In this document: in pieces, positions 7,323 to 16,181 of the stretch
How the letters are laid out: each line of letters opens with the position of its first letter
Position numbering within the stretch: position 1 is the first letter of the stretch
Origin: Prevotella sp.
Lineage (GTDB): Bacteria > Bacteroidota > Bacteroidia > Bacteroidales > Bacteroidaceae
Assembly: GCA_022773395.1 (NCBI GenBank)
Contig: JALFBL010000066.1
Location: 1 to 59,292 of the forward strand
Direction of reading: 5' to 3'
Length of the DNA: 59,292 nt
Program-made: the position numbers and the translations under genes
Notes under the pieces: model-generated
Seen by the model: only the letters and a program-made list of their open reading frames with translations
Database searches by the model: none
Told to the model about the DNA's origin: nothing

Positions 7323-8682
7323 AAGTCTGTTCGTTATGTAATTTTTGAAACTTCTTCATGTAAACAGCCATGATGGCCAAGGCGGTGAGGAAGGCAGCGG
7401 TATCCGATGCGGGGAGCGATGCCCATACACCGTCCATTCCGAAATTGGGCGGCAGGACGACGAGCATCGGCAGCAGGAATATCATCTGTCTTGACAAAGA
7501 CAGGAACATGCTGATTTTTGCCTTGCCAATGCTTTGGAAGAAATTGGTCACTACCGCCTGGAAACCGATTAAAGGGAAAGCCAGCATGCTGATTTTGATG
7601 GCATGCACGGAGAGCCTTGTCAGTTCCGGGTCGGTTGTGAACATTCGTGCCAATGCCTGTGGCATCAATTCGCTGATGACAAATCCGACAGTCATGGTGG
7701 CAATGCCGGCGATGATGGAATAGCGCAACACCTTCATCAGCCGGTCCATCCGTTGCGCACCATAGTTATAGCCCGCAATGGGCTGCATGCCCTGATTGAT
7801 GCCAAAGACAATCATCAAAAAGAAAAAGGCGATGCGGTTGGTGATGCCGAACGCACCCACAGCCAAGTCGCCCCCGTGTTTCACAAGGGCAGTATTGATG
7901 AATATAACCACGATGCAGGCACAGGCATTCATCGAGAAAGGAGATATGCCAATGGCGACAATGTTTTTCACAATGTCGCTGCGCAGTTTGAAACATCCCC
8001 GCTGAAAGTGCAGCATTTCATTCTTGTCGCTGAATATCTTGAGTTGCCAAACCAATGCCGCTACTTGCGAAAGGATGGTGGCAATGGCTGCTCCGCGTAT
8101 TCCCATGTTGAACACCCAAATGAAGATGGGGTCGAGAATGGTGTTCAGCACCACGGTAAAGATGGTGGCATACATGGCATGGCGCGGTTTTCCGGCTGCT
8201 CTCAGCACGGCGTTCAGCCCGAAATAAAGATAGCTGAACACGCACCCCATGAGGATTACCAGCATATACTCCCTTGCATAAGAGATGGTATTGGCAGTCG
8301 CCCCAAAGAAATACAATATCGGGTCGAGGAAAATCAGTGCCAGCAAGCCGAATGTAAAACCGACAATCACATTGAGAACCACCGTGTTTCCCAAAATTTT
8401 TTCTGCTGTCTGATAGTCCTTTTGTCCTAATTTCACCGACAGACAGGTGCTTGAACCCACGCCAATGGCTGCTCCGAAAGCTGCGCTCAGGTTCATGAAC
8501 GGGAAGGTGATGGCAAGTCCTGAAATTGCCATGGCACCCACGCCCTGACCGATAAAAATGCTGTCCACCATGTTGTATAATGATGCAGCCACCATCGCCA
8601 CGATAGCCGGAAGAGCGTATTGCAAGAGCAGTTTGCCCACGGGCTTCGTGCCCAATTCAAGAGTTGCTTGTCTGTTGTCCAT
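7297..8682 (-). CDS. MATE-family multidrug/sodium efflux transporter
   Basis: This twelve-helix inner-membrane antiporter has 461 residues when started at the ATG at 8682 (MDNRQATLELGTKPVGKLL). An upstream ATG would add 25 polar residues that do not look like MATE sequence. Typical stretches are PAIVAMVAASLYNMVDSIFI near the start and the two-fold repeat in the second half (FGINQGMQPIAGYNYGAQR). It is the first gene of the leftward operon; a Bacteroidetes -7 box (TACCTTTG) lies at 8762-8755. Substrate unknown. The last codons overlap the next gene, so translation is coupled. Confidence 0.9.
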   Translation of the reverse strand: MDNRQATLELGTKPVGKLLLQYALPAIVAMVAASLYNMVDSIFIGQGVGAMAISGLAITFPFMNLSAAFGAAIGVGSSTCLSVKLGQKDYQTAEKILGNTVVLNVIVGFTFGLLALIFLDPILYFFGATANTISYAREYMLVILMGCVFSYLYFGLNAVLRAAGKPRHAMYATIFTVVLNTILDPIFIWVFNMGIRGAAIATILSQVAALVWQLKIFSDKNEMLHFQRGCFKLRSDIVKNIVAIGISPFSMNACACIVVIFINTALVKHGGDLAVGAFGITNRIAFFFLMIVFGINQGMQPIAGYNYGAQRMDRLMKVLRYSIIAGIATMTVGFVISELMPQALARMFTTDPELTRLSVHAIKISMLAFPLIGFQAVVTNFFQSIGKAKISMFLSLSRQMIFLLPMLVVLPPNFGMDGVWASLPASDTAAFLTALAIMAVYMKKFQKLHNEQTYGKEENHH

Positions 8683-8826
8683 TGATGAAAAATGATGTAA
8701 GCCATGATTGCCGTGTCCGTTCTTTTCCGTCGGCTCATGGCTTGTCTTCGGCAGCAAAGGTAGTCAAATTTTTCCGAATCCCATGTATGCTCCTGCCCGT
8801 TTTTCGTTTGGCAACAATCTTTTGGT

Positions 8827-9213
8827 TTAGAACAAACCGCTGCTTACCTTGACCCTTTCATTCTTTTCAAGCTTGCCATTAATTTTCCTTGTGTCCTTGT
8901 TCAGGTTGCCGAAACAATAATGAACGGAAAAAGAGAAGAATTGGTTTGGGATAATGTATTTTCCATTCCCGCATTGTGACAGGTAAGATTGATGACATTG
9001 TTGTCGTCAAGGAATGTGTACTCGGTGATACCATCTTTTTTATGCCGCCATCCCAGTTGCAGCGACGACATTATGCCGGGACAGTAGAACTCGTGCTTCA
9101 GTTGTGCATAAGCCTGTATGAAACTTAGTAGAACAACACAGAGCAATAGGAGGACTCTTGCCTTTTTCTCTTTTTTGGATGTTTTATTTCCAGGATATTT
9201 GAATATGGGTCAT
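8827..9213 (-). pseudogene. Decayed gene for a small exported outer-membrane-type protein
   Basis: Coding pieces lie in at least two, probably three, frames. From 9213 an ATG reads MTHIQISWK and stops. A second frame carries a good signal peptide (KKEKKARVLLLL, then CVVLLSFIQAYAQ) and continues to about 8960 (SSLQLGWRHKKDGITEYTF). A third frame (about 8975-8827) ends with NQFFSFSVHYCFGNLNKD and a short polar tail, which looks like the last strand of an outer-membrane barrel. No single frame spans these parts, so at least two frameshifts are needed. An intact promoter lies upstream. Confidence 0.5.
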
Positions 9214-9283
9214 AATTAATGTTCACTGATTAAAACTTTTAAGGTTGATACATGTTATATGCCATCTTAAGCAGATGGTGGCA

Positions 9284-9314
9284 CAAAGGTAATTTTTTTT
9301 AAAAAATACACAAA
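9284..9314 (-). promoter_or_regulatory. Bacteroidetes-type promoter for the decayed exported protein
   Basis: On the minus strand TTTG (9314-9311), 19 bases, then TACCTTTG (9291-9284) is a full match to the Bacteroidetes consensus. The predicted transcript start is about 70 bases before the first possible start codon of the pseudogene. Confidence 0.65.
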
Positions 9315-9974
9315 GAAGGCGTTTCTTTATTCGATTTCAAAAACAATGGCACTTAAAAAAATGCCCGTTTCAATTGCATCCCCTTTCTGTTAATAAAGGT
9401 TCTTGAATGTTAAACGAAGTCCCATTGATTACTTTCCGCTTTTTCCTCAAAATACAGAAAAATGAATGCCTTTTCTTGAAAAATCATCGTTTGTGGGGCC
9501 TATACTTTTCTCCTGTTTTTCAACGGATGCTTGCTTGTTCGCCAATACATCATCTGTCGGAAATCCGGAGATGCTCTGTTACGATGCAAGGAATCAGTCG
9601 TTGCGCTCTAAGGGATCATCCCTTGCAATGCAGCGGAACATCCGTTGGAAAACAATATTTCAGCCGTTTTCTTAAAGTGCTTGCTGTCAGCGATTTGTAA
9701 AAACGGTGTTTTTCTCCGAATTTCCGCTTTCAACAGAACCATTTGCAAAAACGCTCGGAAAAATGTTAAATGGATTTTGTAAATCGTTAAATTGTGTTTA
9801 GTTGAAATGCGGAAACAGGAAGGATGTGGAAGTGGGGTAATTTCAAGAATCAGCAATGGCCAAAAGTCCGCTGTTGCCCTTTTTAAACAAAGAAAATCCG
9901 TTGTCCCGTAGCACGGTAAAACTTCTTAAAACAGGGTTAAAACATCTTCAAGAGCAGAAAGAGTGGAAGAAGAG
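9315..9974. other. Non-coding spacer of about 660 bases
   Basis: I see no gene here; the open frames are short and have no coding character. It contains words that recur in other long spacers of this window: ATCCGTTGGAAAAC near 9647 (also near 47678) and ATCATCC[CG]TTGCA near 9617 (also near 25181). A stretch near 9745-9795 (GTTAAATGGATTTTG... CGTTAA) resembles the 3' half of the intergenic repeat described at 160-305. Confidence 0.45.
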
Positions 9975-10006
9975 TTTGTTTGTCTGACAAATATTCTCTA
10001 TTTTTG
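9975..10006 (+). promoter_or_regulatory. Bacteroidetes-type promoter for the Mrp gene
   Basis: TTTG at 9975-9978, a 20-base spacer and TATTTTTG at 9999-10006 match the consensus. The Mrp start codon is 26 bases downstream of the -7 box. Confidence 0.65.
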
Positions 10007-10032
10007 CATCTGAATAAAAAGAACAAGAAGAA

Positions 10033-11133
10033 ATGACATTATATCCTAAATTGATAACTGATGCGCTGGCTACGGTGACGTATGCCGGCACGAAGAAGAA
10101 CTTGGTGGAGAGCGGAATGGTTGCTGACAACCTGCATATTGACGGTATGAAAGTGAGTTTTTCGCTGATTTTTCCCCGAGATACCGACCCTTTCTTGAAG
10201 TCCACCGTGAAAGCTGCTGAGGCGGCAATCCACTATCATGTGAGCAAAGAGGTTGAAGTAACGATCACGACCGAGTTTAAGTCGAAGCCCCGTCCGGAGG
10301 TGGGAAAGCTGCTTCCGCAGGTGAAAAACGTCATCGCCGTGAGTTCCGGCAAAGGCGGAGTGGGCAAAAGTACGGTGGCGGCCAATCTTGCCATAGCCTT
10401 GGCTAAATTAGGTTATAAGGTGGGACTGTTGGACGCTGACATCTTCGGGCCGTCCGTTCCCAAGATGTTCGGCGTGGAGGATGCACGCCCGTATTCGGTG
10501 AATGTGGACGGGAGAGACCTGATAGAGCCGGTGGAGAAATATGGCGTGAAACTGCTGAGCATCGGATTTTTCGTGAATCCCGACACGGCCACGCTGTGGC
10601 GCGGAGCAATGGCTTCGGGCGCATTGAAACAGCTGGTGGCCGATGCCGACTGGGGCGAACTGGACTATTTCATATTGGACACCCCTCCCGGAACGTCTGA
10701 CATCCACCTTACGCTGTTGCAGACCCTCGCCATTACGGGGGCGGTCATCGTGAGTACGCCGCAGGCTGTGGCGTTGGCCGATGCACGCAAGGGCGTGGAT
10801 ATGTACACCAACGACAAGGTGAACGTGCCCATTTTGGGACTGATTGAAAATATGGCGTGGTTCACTCCGGCGGAGTTGTCCGAGAACAAGTACTACATTT
10901 TTGGCAAAGAGGGATGCAAGAACCTGGCGAAGGAACTGGACGTGCCTTTGCTGGCGCAGATCCCTGTGGTGCAGAGCATTTGCGAGAGCGGCGACAAGGG
11001 AAAGCCCGCGGCGTTGAATACCGACACGGTGACGGGCACGGCGTTCATCAATTTGGCGCAGGCCGTGGTAACGGTGACCAATCGCAGGAACAGGGAACGG
11101 GCTGCCACGAAAATAGTAGAGGTGAAATCATAA
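10033..11133 (+). CDS. mrp: Mrp/NBP35-family iron-sulfur cluster carrier ATPase
   Basis: This is a cytosolic P-loop ATPase of the Mrp/ApbC family (366 residues), thought to bind and deliver Fe-S clusters. An N-terminal MIP18-like (DUF59) domain of about 85 residues precedes the deviant Walker A SGKGGVGKST (105-114), then LLDADIFGPSVPKMFG and LDTPPGTSD. The family's C-terminal Cys-x-x-Cys cluster site would fall in the stretch after ENMAW, which here reads FTPAELSENKYYIFG without cysteines. The gene has its own promoter and is followed 52 bases later by an FMN/4Fe-4S protein, a plausible Fe-S client. Confidence 0.92.
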   Translation: MTLYPKLITDALATVTYAGTKKNLVESGMVADNLHIDGMKVSFSLIFPRDTDPFLKSTVKAAEAAIHYHVSKEVEVTITTEFKSKPRPEVGKLLPQVKNVIAVSSGKGGVGKSTVAANLAIALAKLGYKVGLLDADIFGPSVPKMFGVEDARPYSVNVDGRDLIEPVEKYGVKLLSIGFFVNPDTATLWRGAMASGALKQLVADADWGELDYFILDTPPGTSDIHLTLLQTLAITGAVIVSTPQAVALADARKGVDMYTNDKVNVPILGLIENMAWFTPAELSENKYYIFGKEGCKNLAKELDVPLLAQIPVVQSICESGDKGKPAALNTDTVTGTAFINLAQAVVTVTNRRNRERAATKIVEVKS

Positions 11134-11185
11134 CAAGGGCTGGCGGACGAGATGTGTGTCGCTGGCCGTAGGACGATAAATCAAC

Positions 11186-12274
11186 ATGGTGGGAAAAAAG
11201 GGTATAATCAGACCGTTTTTCGGTCTTGTCGTTTGTGTCGTGATGGTTCTGGCAGTCTCGGTGCAACGCGACAAAAAAGTGTTGGGGCACGACTTGGGTG
11301 GACGGAAACCGCCGCAAAGAAGCGCTGCCCCTGCCGACACCCTGCGGACGGAAAAAGACGGAACGGTGGTGGTGAACACCGCTGTCCTGGCGCGCGACAT
11401 CACGGGCTATGCCGGCACCGTGCCGTTGGAGATTTATATCAAGGACGGAACGGTGATGAAGGTGGCGGCTTTGAAAAATCAGGAAACACCCGAGTTTTTC
11501 GAGGAGGCTTCCGTTCTGCTGGAACGGTGGAACGGGAAACCGCTGGAGGAAGCCGCCAGCCTTGAGGTGGATGCAGTTTCGGGAGCCACATTTACATCGA
11601 AAGCCATCGTGGGCAACATGCGACGAGGGCTGCAGTATGCCCGCAAGCATGCCGTGGAGAAATCGCCGGGCGAGAAGGTGGATCTGTCTCCCAGGTTTTT
11701 TGGCGGACTCCTGGTGGTGCTGATGGCAGCCATTCTTCCGCTGTTTTTCAAGAACAAGCGCTATTATCTGGTGCAACAGGTGCTGGACGTAGGGGTGCTG
11801 GGCTTTTGGTGCGGCTCGTTCCTGTCCTGGTCGTCCATCGTGGGCTATATGTCCAATGGCATGAACGTGGTGGCTTTGGCCGTTCCTGTGGTCATGCTCG
11901 TCACCGCTTTCGTCTATCCCCTTTTCGGAAAGAAATCCCATTACTGCACCTACGTGTGCCCGTTCGGTGCTCTGCAGCAGCTGGCGGGCAAGTGCGTGAA
12001 GCGCAGGGTGGTGCTGACGCCTCGCATTGTAAAGAGGCTGAACGCCTTCCGGCAGATACTTTGGGTGGCGTTGATGCTCTGCCTGTGGAGCGGTGCATGG
12101 TTCGAGTGGATGGACTACGAGCCGTTTTCGGCCTTCCTCTTTCAGTCGGCATCGTGGGTGGTCATGGCCATAGCCGTGGTTTTTGTGCTGCTGTCCGCCG
12201 TTGTCGCCCGTCCTTATTGCCGTTTTGTGTGCCCCACGGGATCGCTGTTCAAGTTCAGCCAAAAAGGATTCTGA
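11186..12274 (+). CDS. Membrane FMN-binding/4Fe-4S protein (NosR/RnfG-NapH-like)
   Basis: This 362-residue inner-membrane redox protein has one N-terminal membrane anchor. An exported FMN-binding domain follows, with the covalent flavin motif DAVSGATFTS. A bundle of about five membrane helices then carries two cysteine clusters, HYCTYVCPFGALQQ and RPYCRFVCPTGSLFKF. This arrangement matches the NosR/NapH-type family and suggests electron transfer across the membrane. No nos or nap genes are nearby, so the partner is unknown. It is probably co-transcribed with mrp. The opposite strand has a 448-codon open frame, which is a shadow. Confidence 0.85.
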   Translation: MVGKKGIIRPFFGLVVCVVMVLAVSVQRDKKVLGHDLGGRKPPQRSAAPADTLRTEKDGTVVVNTAVLARDITGYAGTVPLEIYIKDGTVMKVAALKNQETPEFFEEASVLLERWNGKPLEEAASLEVDAVSGATFTSKAIVGNMRRGLQYARKHAVEKSPGEKVDLSPRFFGGLLVVLMAAILPLFFKNKRYYLVQQVLDVGVLGFWCGSFLSWSSIVGYMSNGMNVVALAVPVVMLVTAFVYPLFGKKSHYCTYVCPFGALQQLAGKCVKRRVVLTPRIVKRLNAFRQILWVALMLCLWSGAWFEWMDYEPFSAFLFQSASWVVMAIAVVFVLLSAVVARPYCRFVCPTGSLFKFSQKGF

Positions 12275-12301
12275 GCAAATGAGCCGCAGTTGGGAGGGCA
12301 G

Positions 12302-12325
12302 GCTGTGCTTGGCCGCACAGCGTTT
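12302..12325 (+). terminator. Terminator after the FMN/4Fe-4S gene
   Basis: A perfect 7-base-pair stem (GCTGTGC with GCACAGC, 6-base loop) is followed by GTTTT, about 28 bases past the stop codon. Confidence 0.5.
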
Positions 12326-12433
12326 TGCATACTGATTTTTTGTTAATGCATGGCCTTCTGGCATTTGTCTGATTGAAAGAATGTCAAATTTCATATATTT
12401 AAGTCTTTTCGAATTACTTTTAACGCGGAAAAC

Positions 12434-12464
12434 TTTGCATTTTGGCTTTTAATTGTTATATTTG
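12434..12464 (+). promoter_or_regulatory. Consensus Bacteroidetes promoter
   Basis: TTTG (12434-12437), exactly 19 bases, then TATATTTG (12457-12464) is a perfect match. The downstream leader of about 75 bases has a small hairpin (GGATGG with CCATCC, about 12476-12494). It ends in a strong AAGGAGG Shine-Dalgarno sequence, unusual for this phylum, just before the ATG at 12547. Confidence 0.7.
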
Positions 12465-12546
12465 TGCGTGATAGGATGGAATCCCGCCATCCGGTTTTGT
12501 TGGACAGGCTCAAACGGGAAACGGGCCGTAAAAAGGAGGAACAAAT

Positions 12547-12716
12547 ATGATACGCAAACCCAAGATGTTCAATCAGGAAGACTATGAGTTGGACAATTAT
12601 CTGAACGAAGAGGATGAGCGTTGCACGTCATCCAGCATTTCAACGATTTGGTACAGCTGATGGAAAACCGTTGTTGCAGAAGCCAAGGCTGCTACGGAAA
12701 ACAGCCCGGGCCATAG
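12547..12716 (+). pseudogene. Small gene, probably frameshifted
   Basis: A consensus promoter and a strong AAGGAGG lead to an ATG whose frame reads MIRKPKMFNQEDYELDNYLN, EEDER and then 13 residues of poor character to a stop at 12660. From 12621 a different frame reads LHVIQHFNDLVQLMENR and on to 12716, which looks like an amphipathic helix. The simplest reading is one small protein of about 55 residues broken by a single-base indel near 12615-12625. It could also be an intact 37-residue protein. I do not recognise a family. From 12717 to 13007 I see no further gene. Confidence 0.45.
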
Positions 12717-13007
12717 GCGGATTCGTGATGAAAAAACGACCAGAATCACAAATCCGCTTTTTCGTGGAACGGAGGCGGCTATGGGCCGGATAAGGACAGC
12801 TGTTACTTTCTCTTTTAATAATGTGGTGCCGAAAGAGTGCCGATAATATTTTTTTGCATAATTTGTTCGGGACATTCATCATTATTTTGTAATTTTGCAC
12901 GGATTATTGTGAACCAAGAACAGACTGCCCGCCCATCCATGACGCATGGAGTCCGCTTGGACGTTTTCGCAATACACATATTAAATTTTAGGTATAAGTA
13001 TTTGTAT

Positions 13008-13610
13008 ATGTCCGCAACAAAGAAAATCAAGACCGCATTGGTATCGGTGTTCCACAAAGACGGTTTGGAGGAACTCCTTGCAAAACTGAACGCAGAAGGC
13101 GTGGAATTCCTTTCTACGGGTGGAACCCAGAAGTTTATCGAATCGCTTGGCTATGAATGCCAGGCCGTGGAAAATGTCACAACCTATCCGTCTATATTGG
13201 GCGGCCGCGTGAAAACGCTCCACCCTAAAGTCTTTGGAGGCATTCTGGCACGCCGTGAAAACGAAGGAGACCGACAGCAAATGGCGGAGTATGAAATACC
13301 GGCCATCGACCTGGTGCTTGTGGATCTGTATCCTTTCGGGCAGACGGTGGCCAGCGGAGCGAACGAGCAGGACATCATTGAGAAGATAGACATCGGCGGC
13401 ATTTCTCTGATCAGGGCTGGTGCCAAGAACTTCAAGGATGTGGTGATTGTGCCGAGCAAGGCAGAATATGCCCTGTTGCTTGACATCCTGAACAGGAAAG
13501 GCGCTGAAACCGACATCGAGGACCGCAGAATGTTCGCCACGCGGGCTTTCGGCGTGAGCAGCCATTACGACACGGCCATCCACGACTGGTTCTGCAAGCA
13601 ACAACAGTGA
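13008..13610 (+). CDS. purH: IMP cyclohydrolase domain of PurH, stand-alone
   Basis: The 200-residue protein is the N-terminal (MGS-like) half of PurH, which closes FAICAR to IMP in the last step of purine synthesis. Motifs include KTALVSVFHKDGLEELL, FLSTGGTQKFIESLG, TYPSILGGRVKTLHPKVFGG and KIDIGGISLIRAGAKN. Typical bifunctional PurH is over 500 residues; the AICAR transformylase half is missing and mreB starts 37 bases after the stop, with no remnant between. The ATG at 13008 gives the family's N-terminus; longer upstream frames are spurious. A -7 box (TAATTTTG) lies near 12889-12896, about 110 bases upstream. Confidence 0.88.
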   Translation: MSATKKIKTALVSVFHKDGLEELLAKLNAEGVEFLSTGGTQKFIESLGYECQAVENVTTYPSILGGRVKTLHPKVFGGILARRENEGDRQQMAEYEIPAIDLVLVDLYPFGQTVASGANEQDIIEKIDIGGISLIRAGAKNFKDVVIVPSKAEYALLLDILNRKGAETDIEDRRMFATRAFGVSSHYDTAIHDWFCKQQQ

Positions 13611-13647
13611 GACATCATGAATTAAGATACAAATAAAACTTTATAGA

Positions 13648-14670
13648 ATGGGATTTTTTTCGTTTGTCCAGGAGATAGCGATGGACCTCGGCACCGCCAA
13701 CACCATCATCATCAGTGATGATAAAATTGTGGTGGACGAGCCGTCTGTAGTTGCTCTCGACCGCCGCACCGACAAAATGATTGCAGTGGGCGAGCAAGCA
13801 AAGATGATGTATGAAAAGACACACGACAATATACGTACCATCCGTCCGCTGCGCGATGGCGTGATTGCCGACTTTACGGCGTGCGAACAGATGATGCGCG
13901 GGCTTATCAAGATGGTGCACAGAGGTTCGCGCCTCTTCTCGCCTTCGCTGCGAATGGTCATTGGCGTGCCTTCTGGCTCTACCGAGGTTGAGCTTCGCGC
14001 CGTTCGCGATTCGGCCGAACATGCAGACGGACGCGATGTGTATCTGATATTCGAGCCAATGGCAGCCGCCATCGGCATCGGCATTGATGTGGAGGCTCCC
14101 GAGGGAAACATGATCGTGGATATAGGTGGCGGCAGCACCGAAATTGCAGTCATCTCGTTGGGAGGCATCGTTTCCAACAACTCCATCCGAACGGCGGGCG
14201 ACGATCTGACAGCCGACATCCAGGAATATATGAGCCGCCAGCACAACGTGAAGGTGAGCGAGCGTATGGCCGAACGTATCAAGATTCACGTAGGCTCGGC
14301 CTTGACCGATTTGGGAGAGGACGGACCTGAGGATTATGTCGTTCATGGACCGAACCGCATCACGGCTTTGCCGATGGAGGTGCCGGTATGCTATCAGGAA
14401 ATTGCACATTGTCTGGACAAGACGGTGGCGAAGATTGAAAATGCTGTGCTGTCCGCTTTGGAGAATACACCGCCCGAATTGTATGCTGACATCGTGAAGA
14501 ACGGCATCTATCTGTCGGGGGGCGGTGCCTTGTTGAGAGGTCTCGACAAGCGTTTGAAAGATAAAATCAACATCGACTTCCATATTGCAGACGATCCCTT
14601 GCACAGTGTGGCCAAGGGAGCGGGCATAGCGTTGAAGAATGTAGATCGCTTCTCGTTCCTGATGAGATAA
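13648..14670 (+). CDS. mreB: Rod shape-determining actin homologue MreB
   Basis: MreB is the bacterial actin that forms membrane-bound filaments and positions the elongation machinery. The 340-residue protein begins MGFFSFVQEIAMDLGTANT, with the phosphate-binding DLGTANT. It also has the adenosine-site motifs (FEPMAAAIG, IVDIGGGSTEIAVIS) and the C-terminal YLSGGGALLRGLDKRL. It is the first shape gene of the mreB-mreC-mreD-PBP2-rodA cluster, 37 bases after purH, and probably shares its transcript. Confidence 0.97.
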   Translation: MGFFSFVQEIAMDLGTANTIIISDDKIVVDEPSVVALDRRTDKMIAVGEQAKMMYEKTHDNIRTIRPLRDGVIADFTACEQMMRGLIKMVHRGSRLFSPSLRMVIGVPSGSTEVELRAVRDSAEHADGRDVYLIFEPMAAAIGIGIDVEAPEGNMIVDIGGGSTEIAVISLGGIVSNNSIRTAGDDLTADIQEYMSRQHNVKVSERMAERIKIHVGSALTDLGEDGPEDYVVHGPNRITALPMEVPVCYQEIAHCLDKTVAKIENAVLSALENTPPELYADIVKNGIYLSGGGALLRGLDKRLKDKINIDFHIADDPLHSVAKGAGIALKNVDRFSFLMR

Positions 14671-14690
14671 GCGGGAAGAATGGAGAATAT

Positions 14691-15554
14691 ATGAGAAACC
14701 TGTTGGCATTTCTTGCGAAATACAATCACTGGTTTCTCTTCGTTTTGCTTGAAACGCTCTGCGCGGTCATGCTGTTTCGATACAACAGCTATCAAGGCAG
14801 CGTATTTTTCTCGTCGGCCAATGTGGTTGCCGGCAAGATGTACGAAATAAATTCGCAGGTGGAGACGTTTTTCAGTCTGACGAAGATAAATGAGCAACTC
14901 ACGCAGCGGAATCTGTACTTGGAGAGACAGGTGAAACTGATGTCGGAGAAAATGCTGGACTTGACGCGCGACAGTAATTATGTGAAACGAAGTCAGTTGC
15001 AGCTGCTTTCCGACTATCAGCTGATTCCGGCGAAGGTGATTGGTATTTCATTGGATAGGAAAGACAATTTCATCACGCTCGACAAAGGTAGCGAGGATGG
15101 AGTGCGCAAGGACATGGGGGTGGCTTGCGGAAATGGAATCGTGGGCATCGTATATATGGTGTCCGCCCATTATTCTGTTGTTATCCCTCTACTGAGCAGT
15201 CATTCCAACATCAGCGTGGCCATCGACAAAAGGGGATATTACGGATTTTTGCGTTGGAAGGGCGGTCGTCCGGACTTGGCATACGTAGAGGATGTTCCCC
15301 GTCATGCCCGCTTTCGCATAGGCGACCGCATTGTGACGAGCGGCTATTCTACCATCTTCCCGGCGGGAATCATGGTGGGAAAGGTGCTCCACGTGTTCAA
15401 TTCGGCCGATGGCCTTTCCTACAGAGTGCAGATTGCGCTGAGCACCGACTTTGGACATCTTCGTGATGTGTGTGTCATAGACAACAGTGTAATGAAGGAA
15501 CGGATCGACCTGATGAGGGCTGCCGAAGACTCCATCAAGCCCAAGGAACATTGA
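14691..15554 (+). CDS. mreC: Rod shape-determining protein MreC
   Basis: MreC is a bitopic inner-membrane protein that links MreB to PBP2 in the periplasm. The 287-residue product has one N-terminal membrane helix (about 12-29), a coiled-coil stretch (NEQLTQRNLYLERQVKLMSE, about 66-85) and the beta-rich core with the family motif LDRKDNFITLDKGSEDGVRK and VTSGYSTIFPAGIMVGKV. It starts 20 bases after mreB. Confidence 0.93.
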   Translation: MRNLLAFLAKYNHWFLFVLLETLCAVMLFRYNSYQGSVFFSSANVVAGKMYEINSQVETFFSLTKINEQLTQRNLYLERQVKLMSEKMLDLTRDSNYVKRSQLQLLSDYQLIPAKVIGISLDRKDNFITLDKGSEDGVRKDMGVACGNGIVGIVYMVSAHYSVVIPLLSSHSNISVAIDKRGYYGFLRWKGGRPDLAYVEDVPRHARFRIGDRIVTSGYSTIFPAGIMVGKVLHVFNSADGLSYRVQIALSTDFGHLRDVCVIDNSVMKERIDLMRAAEDSIKPKEH

Positions 15555-15589
15555 TTCCTGAACCGGGGGACTGGAAAAAACAGGGAAAA

Positions 15590-15632
15590 GACTTGGGAAA
15601 TCAGTGGAAAGGACTTGGGAAATCAGTGGAAA
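15590..15632 (+). repeat. 21-base perfect direct repeat between mreC and mreD
   Basis: A 21-base unit beginning GACTTGGGAAATCAGTGG occurs at 15590-15610 and again at 15612-15632, one base apart. It lies in the 126-base gap between mreC and mreD and probably arose by slippage. I see no clear secondary structure. Confidence 0.6.
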
Positions 15633-15680
15633 AAACGATATGAAAAAGATGAACCGTAAAACAAGAAAAGGCAAAAGTGT

Positions 15681-16181
15681 ATGACTACGGATGTGCTGAA
15701 ACGTTTATTGATGTTTGTAATACTGGGCTTGGTGCAAGTGTTGGTATGCAATCATATTCATCTTTTGGGATATGCCACGCCCTTGTTGTACGTCTATTTT
15801 GTTATCACGTTTCGCCGCAACTATCCTAAATGGGCGATTCTTTTGTGGAGCTTTTCATTGGGCTTGAGCATCGATGCCTTTTCCAATACACCCGGATTGG
15901 CAGCGGGTTCCATGACATTGCTCGCTGTTGTCCAACCTTATCTTTTGGAGGCTTTTGTGCCAAGAGATTGTGCCGACGATTTGGAATCGTCCATGTCTGC
16001 ACTGGGGTTCACCAAGTTCTCTTTGCTGACGGCTCTTTGCGTGTTCCTCTACACCTTTGTGTTTTTTACCCTTGAAGTTTTCAATTTCTTCAATTGGCAG
16101 CAATGGTTGCTGTGCATTGGAGGAAGCACGGTGCTTACCATCGTGTTGGTTCTGGTGTTGGAGAATGTGCGTCACAGATAA
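15681..16181 (+). CDS. mreD: Rod shape-determining protein MreD
   Basis: MreD is a small polytopic membrane protein of the elongasome. This 166-residue product has five to six hydrophobic segments. The stretch WSFSLGLSIDAFSNTPGLAA matches the MreD signature region ('G...D......G..A'). Position between mreC and the PBP2 gene supports the call, as this family is poorly conserved in sequence. Confidence 0.85.
   Translation: MTTDVLKRLLMFVILGLVQVLVCNHIHLLGYATPLLYVYFVITFRRNYPKWAILLWSFSLGLSIDAFSNTPGLAAGSMTLLAVVQPYLLEAFVPRDCADDLESSMSALGFTKFSLLTALCVFLYTFVFFTLEVFNFFNWQQWLLCIGGSTVLTIVLVLVLENVRHR

Noticed and set aside
11048..12394. 448-codon minus-strand ORF
   Set aside because: Antisense to the mrp end and the FMN/4Fe-4S gene; rich in H, Q and R as expected for a shadow frame, with no domain.
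13615..14709. 364-codon minus-strand ORF opposite mreB
   Set aside because: Shadow of mreB; the plus frame has all actin-fold motifs.
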